Shown in pieces: positions 1 to 5,754 of a stretch of 6,339 bases of DNA (position 1 is the stretch's first letter; each line of letters begins with the position of its first letter). The stretch is taken from NCBI GenBank assembly GCA_903928395.1, contig CAIYQS010000190.1, positions 1-6,339 on the forward strand. Reading direction: 5' to 3'. Source of the DNA: an uncultured Actinomycetes bacterium (GTDB lineage: Bacteria; Actinomycetota; Actinomycetes; Nanopelagicales; Nanopelagicaceae). The notes under the pieces were generated by a model, which did no database searches, had not been told where the DNA came from, and saw only the letters and a list, made by a program, of their open reading frames with translations. Made by a program: the position numbers and the translations under genes.

Positions 1-283
1 ACCCACCAAATGAAATTTGGGTTGTTGTGCTTTGTGCATTGAACTTATCAAACATTGCGTGCCAGGCTTCTTTACGACCTGGTTCGTAATCCATCCAACT
101 TGTGATTTTGATTTGGACTGGATCTGCAGCGCGTGCTGCTGAGGTGCCAAGGACAGTTCCAGCCCCCGCTGAAGCTACTCCTGCTCCTGCAACTGCAGCG
201 CCCTTAATAAAACTCCGGCGCCCAAATCCTTTTTCTTGATCAACATCAGAAGAAGTTTGAACTGAGGTTTTCTTTTTACCCAC
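1..283 (-). CDS. Sugar ABC transporter substrate-binding protein, N-terminal part (runs off left edge)
   Basis: This is the first 94 residues of an extracellular solute-binding protein, read from GTG at 283 with a good Shine-Dalgarno (AAGGGA) about 6 nt upstream. Residues 21-27 (GRRSFIK) are a twin-arginine motif. An Ala/Gly-rich hydrophobic stretch follows (about 28-50), then a probable signal-peptidase site near ARA-A (50-53), so export through the Tat pathway is expected. The mature part opens with ITSWMDYEPGRKEAWHAMF and an FN segment, the usual first beta strand and helix of family 1 sugar-binding proteins that deliver a ligand to an ABC permease. No lipobox cysteine is present. Permease genes would be expected downstream, beyond the left edge. 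It has its own promoter candidate and lies 139 bp downstream of the dehydrogenase gene. The family is fairly certain; the ligand is unknown, but neighbours suggest a sugar or sugar acid. Confidence 0.82.
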   Translation of the reverse strand, partial: MGKKKTSVQTSSDVDQEKGFGRRSFIKGAAVAGAGVASAGAGTVLGTSAARAADPVQIKITSWMDYEPGRKEAWHAMFDKFNAQSTTTQISFGG

Positions 284-312
284 AATATTTCCCTTCAGAT
301 CTGTCTGGTCGA

Positions 313-333
313 TTGTCTACAGTCTGTAGTCAA
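313..333. promoter_or_regulatory. Candidate operator: 21-bp near-palindrome before the binding-protein gene
   Basis: The core CTACAGTCTGTAG (317-329) is a perfect 13-bp palindrome. It extends outward to TTG/CAA with a single mismatched pair, giving 21 bp centred on 323. A further half-site-like TTGTAGCAAA lies at 338-347. The element sits at about the expected transcription start of the binding-protein promoter, a typical place for a repressor. Its size and TTGT...ACA-type arms recall GntR/FadR-type sites, but no regulator gene of that type is in the window. Confidence 0.45.
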
Positions 334-344
334 CCATTTGTAGC

Positions 345-372
345 AAAGTACTGTATTTCAACCATAAGTCAA
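345..372 (-). promoter_or_regulatory. Candidate sigma-70 promoter for the sugar-binding protein gene
   Basis: On the minus strand, TTGACT (367-372) and TACTTT (345-350) are separated by 16 bp. The predicted start near 338 would give a leader of about 55 nt to the GTG at 283 and place the palindrome at 313-333 over the start of the transcript. The -35 box is good and the -10 box moderate. Other pairings in this AT-rich gap are possible. Confidence 0.4.
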
Positions 373-422
373 GACTCGACTGTGTAACGTTTTTGTTGCT
401 TTTATATCCTTGACTTTTGCCA

Positions 423-1181
423 CTAATTGGCTAAGAAGCCACCGTCTACTGCAAGCACAACACCGCTTACATAATCTGACGCTGGAGCAGCTAAAAAGAC
501 ACCTGCACCGGCTAAATCCTCCGGTACACCCCATCGCCCGGCCGGAATTCGCGAAGTAAGGTAGGCAAAGCGGGTTGGATTTTGTCGCACAGCGGCGTTG
601 ATATTTGTATCGATAAATCCCGGAGCGATTGCATTGACGGTAATGCCCAGCGGCAAGAGTTCGTTAGACATTCCTCGTGTCAATCCTGAAATGGCGGATT
701 TCGATGCAGTATAACTAATAACGTTCGCACCACCTAAGAAGCTCCACATCGATGCGATGAAAATAATTTTTCCGTAACCCTTCTTGGCCATTTTTTGGGC
801 AACGGTTCTTGCAATTAAAAATGGTGCGGTGAGATCAACCTCTAACGTTTCATCCCACTGCTCATCCGTATGTTCAAGTACCGGTCCTCGGTTAGCAATA
901 CCGGAGTTATTAACCAGAATTTCGATATCAAGCTTTTCGATTTCTTTACAGACCGCAACGGTTTCTTCACGACTCTTAAAATCACATTTGATACTTTTGA
1001 AATTTCTGCCTAATTTTTTAATTGCCTGCTCGATCTCGCTGTCAGGCTCAATTCTCGAACTTATTGTGACGATATCGGCACCGTGTTCTGCTAACGCATG
1101 AGCAATTGCAAATCCAATTCCAGTTCGCGCACCAGTTACTAGGGCAGTCTTGCCCGTCAGATCAAATAAATCCTTGGCCAT
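423..1181 (-). CDS. KduD-like short-chain dehydrogenase/reductase (SDR)
   Basis: This 252-residue classical SDR has a complete Rossmann fold. The cofactor motif TGARTGIG is at 16-23, NNSG at 91-94, the catalytic Ser144 in IASMWSF, and Tyr157/Lys161 in SYTASK. The C-terminal half (IASM.SF.GG, SYTASKS, NAIAPG, RIPAGRWG.P.DL, ASDYV.G...AVDGG) closely follows E. coli KduD, the 2-deoxy-D-gluconate (2-dehydro-3-deoxy-D-gluconate) dehydrogenase, which is about the same length. It probably oxidises or reduces a hydroxyl on a sugar acid with NAD(P)(H) in the cytoplasm. The position that usually holds the fourth catalytic residue (Asn in 'vNl') is Asp116. The ATG start has a strong AAGGAGG 4 nt upstream (1186-1192). 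It lies upstream of and parallel to the transporter gene, which supports a catabolic role. The SDR family is certain; the exact substrate is not. Confidence 0.88.
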   Translation of the reverse strand: MAKDLFDLTGKTALVTGARTGIGFAIAHALAEHGADIVTISSRIEPDSEIEQAIKKLGRNFKSIKCDFKSREETVAVCKEIEKLDIEILVNNSGIANRGPVLEHTDEQWDETLEVDLTAPFLIARTVAQKMAKKGYGKIIFIASMWSFLGGANVISYTASKSAISGLTRGMSNELLPLGITVNAIAPGFIDTNINAAVRQNPTRFAYLTSRIPAGRWGVPEDLAGAGVFLAAPASDYVSGVVLAVDGGFLAN

Positions 1182-1213
1182 GGATCCTCCTTATTATGCG
1201 GGATCGAAGGTAC

Positions 1214-1241
1214 TTGACTCCATTCCGCAAATCGTTAACAA
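1214..1241 (+). promoter_or_regulatory. Candidate rightward promoter for the hydroxyacid dehydrogenase pair
   Basis: TTGACT (1214-1219) and TAACAA (1236-1241) are separated by 16 bp. They point toward the D-2-hydroxyacid dehydrogenase gene and would give a leader of about 70 nt. The -10 box overlaps the palindrome at 1234-1246. Moderate match only. Confidence 0.35.
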
Positions 1242-1246
1242 TTAAC
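1234..1246. promoter_or_regulatory. Candidate shared operator in the divergent region (GTTAA-CAA-TTAAC)
   Basis: This 13-bp inverted repeat has perfect 5-bp arms around a 3-bp centre. It covers the -10 box of the rightward promoter candidate and the expected start point of the leftward one, so one bound regulator could control both transcripts. The arms are short and AT-rich, so chance is possible. The sequence differs from the palindrome at 313-333, suggesting a different regulator. Confidence 0.35.
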
Positions 1247-1251
1247 AGCAG

Positions 1252-1280
1252 AGATTAGGGTACTAATGCTCCAAAAACAA
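1252..1280 (-). promoter_or_regulatory. Candidate leftward promoter for the KduD-like gene
   Basis: On the minus strand, TTGTTT (1275-1280) and TAATCT (1252-1257) are separated by exactly 17 bp. The predicted start is near 1245, giving a leader of about 64 nt that ends in the strong AAGGAGG ribosome binding site. It is divergent from, and overlaps the spacing of, the rightward promoter candidate. Confidence 0.4.
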
Positions 1281-1307
1281 GAGCGCTGAAGTGATCGTAA
1301 AACAATC

Positions 1308-1314
1308 GGAGGAG
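1308..1314 (+). promoter_or_regulatory. Ribosome binding site GGAGGAG that selects the TTG start at 1321
   Basis: GGAGGAG lies 6 nt before an in-frame TTG at 1321. The alternative in-frame GTG at 1291 has no comparable site upstream, so the GGAGGAG would otherwise fall inside the coding sequence. This favours the shorter, 305-residue product. Confidence 0.65.
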
Positions 1315-1320
1315 CAACTT

Positions 1321-2238
1321 TTGGAAAGCGATCTTAAAGTCTGGTGCCAATGGACAGATCTCAAGGTGCCCAAGAATTTCACCTTAACGAACAAACCGCT
1401 CGCGACAATGACAGCAGCTGAAAGAAATGAAATCCAGATATATGTCCCCCAATACATGGGCGGCACCAAAGCCCTCGCTCATATACAAGATTTTGCGAAT
1501 GTAAAAATTGTTCAACTTCTGATGGCTGGTTATGACGACGCACTTGAATATATGCGCACTGGTGTGACGTTATGTAACGCAACTGGTGTGCACAACGACT
1601 CAACCGCTGAATTGGCTTTGGCCCTTACCCTGGCTTCGCTTAGAGGAATTCCGGATTTTGTGCGGAACCAAGCCGTCGCTACCTGGGGGCATAAGAAATA
1701 CCCATCGCTCTCTGATAAGACGATTGGAATTGTCGGCTACGGCTCGATCGGAAAGAGTTTGGCTCACCTCCTATCGGTTTTCCCAGTTAATATCCTTAAA
1801 TTTGCCCGCACCCCAAAAGAAGGCGTCCTCGGAATCGAAGACTTAGACAATTATCTGTCTAATCTCGACGTGATCATTTTGCTTGTACCTCTAAGCCCCG
1901 AGACGAAAAAATTGATCGACTCAAAAAGGTTAGCGTCCCTCAAAGATGGAGCGCTCCTCGTTAACGTTGCGCGCGGTGGTGTAGTCGATTCTGAAGCCTT
2001 GGTGACAGAACTAGCAACGGGCAGGATCTTCGCCGCCCTTGATGTTACTGATCCTGAACCATTGCCCGCAGATCATCCACTCTGGGGTCTGAAGAATTGC
2101 CTCATCTCCCCGCATGTCGGTGGAGATAGCGGCGCCTTTGAAAAGCGCGGCAGACGACTCATCGAGGAGCAATTGCAGCGCTTCCATGACGAAGAAGAGT
2201 TGATCAATATTATTGATTGGGTGAATCTGCAGAAATGA
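1321..2238 (+). CDS. D-2-hydroxyacid dehydrogenase (glyoxylate/hydroxypyruvate reductase-like)
   Basis: This 305-residue member of the D-isomer-specific 2-hydroxyacid dehydrogenase family interconverts a 2-oxoacid and a D-2-hydroxyacid with NAD(P)(H) in the cytoplasm. The dinucleotide motif GYGSIG is at 139-144. The catalytic triad is Arg218 (NVARGG), Glu246 (DVTDPEPLP) and His265 (SPHVGG). The residues after the second Rossmann strand are ARTP (162-165) rather than an acidic residue. In this family that tends to go with NADP(H) preference, as in glyoxylate/hydroxypyruvate reductases. The TTG start is chosen because of the GGAGGAG 6 nt upstream; a GTG at 1291 would add 10 residues. The next gene starts 28 bp downstream on the same strand, so they are probably cotranscribed. 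The family is near certain; the substrate (hydroxypyruvate, glyoxylate or a sugar-derived oxoacid) is inferred. Confidence 0.9.
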   Translation: MESDLKVWCQWTDLKVPKNFTLTNKPLATMTAAERNEIQIYVPQYMGGTKALAHIQDFANVKIVQLLMAGYDDALEYMRTGVTLCNATGVHNDSTAELALALTLASLRGIPDFVRNQAVATWGHKKYPSLSDKTIGIVGYGSIGKSLAHLLSVFPVNILKFARTPKEGVLGIEDLDNYLSNLDVIILLVPLSPETKKLIDSKRLASLKDGALLVNVARGGVVDSEALVTELATGRIFAALDVTDPEPLPADHPLWGLKNCLISPHVGGDSGAFEKRGRRLIEEQLQRFHDEEELINIIDWVNLQK

Positions 2239-2266
2239 GCGCTGTGATAGGGGGGAATCCAAAACA

Positions 2267-3490
2267 ATGACTAATTCTGGATCAACTACGAGGCTTGCCT
2301 TTTACAAACAGATTTTTCGAATCAAAAAACCAGTGCTCAATGGGAAGAAGCGACGTTTAAAAGAAGCGAACACAATTTATGATCTGCGGATTTTGGCTAG
2401 ACAACGAACTCCGAAGTCTGCCTTTGATTACACCGATGGTGGCGCTGACGCCGAGCTTTCACTTCAAAGAAATCGACAAGCCTACGAAGATATCGAATTT
2501 CGCCCTCGAGTCCTCAGAGATGTCACAAACGCTAACCTTGAAACACAAATGCTGGGAAAACTTTCAAAGCTCCCCCTCGGAATCGCTCCAACTGGTTTCA
2601 CACGAATGATGCACACCGCCGGCGAGGAAGCGGGTTCCCAAGCGGCAGCGGCGAGAGGAATTCCATTCGCACTTTCTACAATGGGAACAACTTCTATCGA
2701 AGAGGTCGCCCGATTAGCGCCAAACGGCAGAAATTGGTTTCAACTTTATATTTGGAAAGATAGAGATCGCAGCACCCAACTTATTAATAGAGCCAAGGCA
2801 GCCGGATTCGATACCTTGATAGTCACAGTCGATGCGCAAGTGGCAGGAAACAGATTAAGAGATGTCAGAAACGGGCTGACGGTTCCGCCTACTCTGACGG
2901 CCAAGTCGCTCGCGGACGCTATCCCTCGCGTCAATTGGTGGTGGGACCTTCTCACCAAAGAACCACTGGAGTTCGCATCGCTGCTTTCGTGGCAAGGAAC
3001 AGTTGCCGACCTGATGAACACTATGTTCGACCCGAGCGTAACCTTCAAAGACTTTGAGTGGCTCCGCAATGAGTGGGACGGAAAGTTAGTAATTAAGGGA
3101 GTCCAGACCGTTGAAGATGCCAGGCTTTCTGTAGACGCTGGTGCCGATGCCGTGATTCTTTCTAATCATGGTGGGCGGCAACTTGATCGCGCCCCAGCTC
3201 CCCTCCACCTCATTCAGGAGACCGTTAGGGAAATCGGGAAGGACGCAGAAGTCCATGTTGATAGCGGGATCATGCACGGAGCCGATGTCATCACAGCAAT
3301 CGCGCTCGGAGCTAAATTCACGTGGGTCGGTCGCGCCTACTTATACGGATTAATGGCAGGCGGACGCGATGGCGTCGAACGCACGCTAGACATCCTAGAA
3401 AGTCAGATGCAACGCACCATGAAATTGATTGGCGTGAATTCCCTCGAGGAGCTAACCCCAGACGTCATTAAATTCATAAACAAAAACTAA
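2267..3490 (+). CDS. lldD: FMN-dependent L-2-hydroxyacid (L-lactate) dehydrogenase, LldD2 type
   Basis: This 407-residue FMN-binding TIM-barrel enzyme oxidises an L-2-hydroxyacid, most likely L-lactate, to the 2-oxoacid and passes electrons to the respiratory chain. Expected active-site residues are present: Tyr55 (FDYTDGGA), Tyr161 (WFQLY), Asp189 (TVDAQ), Lys277 (VIKG), His301 and Arg304 (SNHGGRQLD). The FMN phosphate-binding segments DSGIMHGAD and VGRAYLYGL also match. From memory, it follows Mycobacterium tuberculosis LldD2 (Rv1872c) almost throughout, including the KKRRL N-terminal lead-in, LRDVT, GIAPTGFTR.MHT, AGNRLRDVRNG and the WW.DLLT.EPL.FASL insert. That protein is known to be needed for L-lactate use. 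No membrane segment is evident. The ATG has a G-rich Shine-Dalgarno (AGGGGGGAA, 2249-2257). It is the second gene after the D-specific dehydrogenase. A different L-hydroxyacid substrate cannot be excluded. Confidence 0.88.
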   Translation: MTNSGSTTRLAFYKQIFRIKKPVLNGKKRRLKEANTIYDLRILARQRTPKSAFDYTDGGADAELSLQRNRQAYEDIEFRPRVLRDVTNANLETQMLGKLSKLPLGIAPTGFTRMMHTAGEEAGSQAAAARGIPFALSTMGTTSIEEVARLAPNGRNWFQLYIWKDRDRSTQLINRAKAAGFDTLIVTVDAQVAGNRLRDVRNGLTVPPTLTAKSLADAIPRVNWWWDLLTKEPLEFASLLSWQGTVADLMNTMFDPSVTFKDFEWLRNEWDGKLVIKGVQTVEDARLSVDAGADAVILSNHGGRQLDRAPAPLHLIQETVREIGKDAEVHVDSGIMHGADVITAIALGAKFTWVGRAYLYGLMAGGRDGVERTLDILESQMQRTMKLIGVNSLEELTPDVIKFINKN

Positions 3491-3508
3491 TTTCACACGC
3501 AGTTCGAA

Positions 3509-4135
3509 TTAGTCATCAACGCTTAGTTGTATGAACCCGGTCGCCCGATCTCGATCCCGCTCAATGAAATTTGCGTTGGACTCATCTGTCCCCATGGCCC
3601 AGTCCCGCGCCGCGATCGGTTCCTTGCCATACCTGAGATGACGTTCGATAAGTCTCTGCATACGAATACCATCATCAAGTTCTAAGTAATAACTGTAATC
3701 AAGGAGATCTGCAACTTTTTCCCAGCCAAATTCCCGAGAAAGTAAATAGTTTCCTTCAACAACCACCACCCTAGCCGCGGCAGGCACCACTCCCTCGTCC
3801 GCTACCGATGCTTCAATTTCACGATGGAAAATTGGAAACCTAGTATCAGAGTCCGCCACTTTAACTTCTCGCAACAAGTCCGTAAATCCTCCAGCATCAA
3901 AAGTGTCTGGTGCGCCTTTGCGATTGCGCGCTCCATTCGCTTCCAAAATTTCATTGCTCAAGTGGTATCCATCCAAAGAGATGATGGATACATCATCCCC
4001 GGGAAATCGATTCTTGATTTTCTCGACCAACGTTGATTTACCGACTCCAGGCTTTCCGACAAGACCAATCAAAATCCTTGGACCATCCGCGGACAACAGC
4101 GCATCAATACTTTTGAGAAATTCCTCGACTTTCAC
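3509..4135 (-). CDS. PRK/uridine-kinase-like small-molecule kinase (FrcK-like P-loop protein)
   Basis: This 208-residue P-loop kinase of the phosphoribulokinase/uridine kinase/pantothenate kinase superfamily is often annotated 'nucleoside/nucleotide kinase family protein'; FrcK of rhizobial fructose operons is a relative. It has Walker A GKPGVGKST (27-35), SLDGYHLS with Asp55 (53-60), a substrate loop RNRKGAPDTFD (70-80) followed by GGF, the FPIFHREIE segment (100-108), and VVVEGNYLL (124-132). A lid-like region with LIERHLRYGKEP follows. It presumably transfers phosphate from ATP to a sugar or nucleoside hydroxyl. Translation starts at GTG 4135; an AAGGA at 4148-4152 is rather far upstream (12 nt). 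Only 20 nt separate it from the isomerase stop, so the two are probably cotranscribed and a ketose made by the isomerase is a reasonable substrate guess. It ends 18 bp from the convergent lldD stop, with no clear terminator between. Confidence 0.8.
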   Translation of the reverse strand: MKVEEFLKSIDALLSADGPRILIGLVGKPGVGKSTLVEKIKNRFPGDDVSIISLDGYHLSNEILEANGARNRKGAPDTFDAGGFTDLLREVKVADSDTRFPIFHREIEASVADEGVVPAAARVVVVEGNYLLSREFGWEKVADLLDYSYYLELDDGIRMQRLIERHLRYGKEPIAARDWAMGTDESNANFIERDRDRATGFIQLSVDD

Positions 4136-4155
4136 GGCGAAACAATATCCTTGAT

Positions 4156-5403
4156 CTAAATAACTACCCCAACAAAACTAGGTTTAAATGGATACATAGT
4201 TAATAGGCACGCATTAAACGCATGATAAACATCCGGCTTTCCAGGCCAAGTTGTGTCAATTACTTCCTGATCAGGATTGAGTTCATGAAACCATGATCCA
4301 TACTCATAATCCAGCATGTTGGCCAACGCATAGCTCCACCATTTATTAAAGTCTTCCAAATACTTAGCTTCCTTTGTTGTAATCCATAGCGAGTATGCAG
4401 CCATGATCGCCTCGCACACCACCCATGCCATTCGCGACCTTACAACCGGCTTTTTCTCCCAATCCATCGTGTAAATAAATCCGTCGGTTCCATCAGCCGA
4501 CCAGCCAGCTTCCTTCGCCAATTCGTAAAGTTGAATCGCATCTGGCAACACCCATTCAACGGCCTCTGGATCCCCCGAGTTTTGCAGGGCAACTTGAATA
4601 ACCAAGCGCGACCATTCAAAGAGGTGCCCAATCGTCACGCCATATGGGCAGAACGGATCGGCAGGCTTGTCACTGTTGAACTCCAGATCGACCTTCCACT
4701 CCGAATCAAAGTGCTCCGGCATCATCCACGAATTCGCCTTTGCAAATCCATCAACTACCTTCTTAGAAACAATGAGCGCGCGTTCTCGATATTTCTGATC
4801 ACCGGTCACGTCAAAAGCTGCAATAAATGCCTCCACCCCGTGCATGTTGGCGTTCACTCCGCGGTATGGATCGCAGGTGGAGAACTCCTTGTTCCAGGAA
4901 TTATTCAACATCCCGTATGCAGGCTCCCAAAAATATGTGTCGATCACTTTGTCAACCAACGTCAAGAGTTCATCAGCTCTTGGATGTTTACATTCTTTGG
5001 CTGTGCTTGCAGCCAACAATACAAATGCATGTCCATATGCCAACTTATTGTCGTCAACTGGATTTCCTGAATAATCCACCGAGTTGAAAAATCCTGAATT
5101 CTCATCATCTAGGAACACGTTAAAAAGAGCATCCACTCCTTCGTTCACCATATCCAGTGACTCCGTTAACCCCAGCAAATACCCCAGACCAAAGACTTGA
5201 ACCATTCGACATTGCACATATAGCTCACGCGGGTGGGTGCGATCAACCTCACCGTTCAAATCCAAATATCCAAAACCGCCCTCTGGTACTACAGAATTTC
5301 TCGCAAAATCCAGAAGCCGCAGCGCTTCACCCTTGGAAAAACTCTCCCCAAATTTCGACAATCCATGTGGATCGATGAGGTCAACTAGTGGTGTTGGAAG
5401 CAT
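4156..5403 (-). CDS. AGE/YihS-family aldose-ketose isomerase (mannose isomerase-like)
   Basis: This is an (alpha/alpha)6-barrel sugar isomerase of the N-acylglucosamine 2-epimerase superfamily. From memory it aligns along its length with E. coli YihS, which converts sulfoquinovose and also mannose to the ketose. Numbering from ATG 5403 (415 residues; YihS has 413), the expected active-site residues are Arg66 (QCRM), His188 (NANMHGVEAF), His260 and Glu263 (GHLFEW), and His394 (DVYHAF). Three positions near the YihS sulfosugar pocket differ: Arg238 to Pro250, Gln362 to His373, Gln379 to Pro390. This argues for a plain hexose such as mannose rather than sulfoquinovose. The frame stays open upstream to TTG 5526/ATG 5523, but that would overlap the repressor gene by about 85 nt. 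TTG codons at 5451 and 5424 are other candidate starts. A weak GGGGAG (5417-5422) lies 13 nt before ATG 5403. The gene sits between the repressor and kinase genes in one run. Confidence 0.86.
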   Translation of the reverse strand: MLPTPLVDLIDPHGLSKFGESFSKGEALRLLDFARNSVVPEGGFGYLDLNGEVDRTHPRELYVQCRMVQVFGLGYLLGLTESLDMVNEGVDALFNVFLDDENSGFFNSVDYSGNPVDDNKLAYGHAFVLLAASTAKECKHPRADELLTLVDKVIDTYFWEPAYGMLNNSWNKEFSTCDPYRGVNANMHGVEAFIAAFDVTGDQKYRERALIVSKKVVDGFAKANSWMMPEHFDSEWKVDLEFNSDKPADPFCPYGVTIGHLFEWSRLVIQVALQNSGDPEAVEWVLPDAIQLYELAKEAGWSADGTDGFIYTMDWEKKPVVRSRMAWVVCEAIMAAYSLWITTKEAKYLEDFNKWWSYALANMLDYEYGSWFHELNPDQEVIDTTWPGKPDVYHAFNACLLTMYPFKPSFVGVVI

Positions 5404-5428
5404 CCAATAATTGTAACTCCCCAACTCA

Positions 5429-5460
5429 GTCGAGTGGTTACTCGCTTTCAACCACTCGAC
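5429..5460 (-). promoter_or_regulatory. 11-bp perfect stem-loop across the repressor stop codon, before the isomerase gene
   Basis: GTCGAGTGGTT (5429-5439) and AACCACTCGAC (5450-5460) are exact inverted copies around a 10-nt loop that contains GAAAGCGAG in the transcript. The repressor stop codon (5438-5440) lies at the loop-stem junction. No U-run follows in the direction of transcription, so it does not look like an intrinsic terminator. It could be an RNA element tuning isomerase translation or mRNA stability, or a DNA site. The 5454-5458 part of one arm can also pair with CGAGT at 5470-5474, so two exclusive folds are possible. Confidence 0.5.
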
Positions 5461-5749
5461 GAAGTGCTTCGAGTCTTTGTTCCCATTGATTTTCCATTTC
5501 TTGAATGAAAGCCTTACCCTCATCAAGCCTCTTCTGATTGAGGAGCACCTTCGTATCCCGACCCCTAGCTTCCAGAATCACAAGTTCGGCATCGACCAAT
5601 ATTTGCAGATGCTTCCTCGCCCCTTGACGCGTGATATCCAAACCAGCAGAGACCGTATTGAGTGTGTACGGATCTCCACTGGAGAGTCGTTTGATCATTT
5701 CCAAACGATTCGCATCACCTAAAGCTCGAAAGAGTTCTACTACTGGCAT
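5438..5749 (-). CDS. ArsR/SmtB-family winged-helix repressor (AHSA1-associated type)
   Basis: This is a 103-residue small winged-helix DNA-binding protein. From ATG 5749 it opens with ELFRALGDANRLEMIKRL (5-22), the typical first helices of ArsR proteins. The recognition-helix region TRQGARKHLQIL (40-51) and the wing (about VILEARGRDTKVLLN, 57-71) follow, then a charged C-terminal helix with EMENQWEQRLEAL that probably dimerises. It contains no cysteine, so the classic metal-thiolate sensing of ArsR/SmtB is unlikely. It belongs with the ArsR proteins paired with SRPBCC/AHSA1 partners. ATG 5749 is chosen because it lies 5 nt after the upstream gene's stop and fits the family length. An upstream GTG (5797) would overlap that gene. 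There is no clear Shine-Dalgarno, so termination-reinitiation from the upstream gene is likely. It probably controls its own operon; the ligand is unknown. Confidence 0.85.
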   Translation of the reverse strand: MPVVELFRALGDANRLEMIKRLSSGDPYTLNTVSAGLDITRQGARKHLQILVDAELVILEARGRDTKVLLNQKRLDEGKAFIQEMENQWEQRLEALRRVVESE

Positions 5750-5754
5750 GGGAT

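Noticed and set aside
366..416. 8-bp inverted repeat AAGTCAAG/CTTGACTT
   Set aside because: The arms are 35 bp apart and short; several such pairs are expected by chance in a window of this size.
428..441. TGGCT-AAGA-AGCCA hairpin at the end of the SDR gene as terminator
   Set aside because: The 5-bp stem lies within the last codons and has no U-run after it.
3487..3512. CTAATT...AATTAG hairpin as bidirectional terminator between the lldD and kinase genes
   Set aside because: The stem is 6 bp and all but two bases are A or T, with a 14-nt loop and no following T-run on either strand.
423..5403. A sulfoquinovose degradation cluster (YihS-like isomerase plus SDR and kinase)
   Set aside because: There is no sulfoquinovosidase, sulfolactaldehyde enzyme or sulfonate exporter in view. 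The isomerase lacks Arg/Gln at the positions expected near the sulfonate, and the kinase is not of the sugar-kinase family used in that pathway.
5404..5526. Longer isomerase start at TTG 5526 or ATG 5523
   Set aside because: It would overlap the repressor gene by about 85 nt. It also adds about 40 residues beyond the 413-residue length of YihS, in a segment that looks like a shadow of the other frame.
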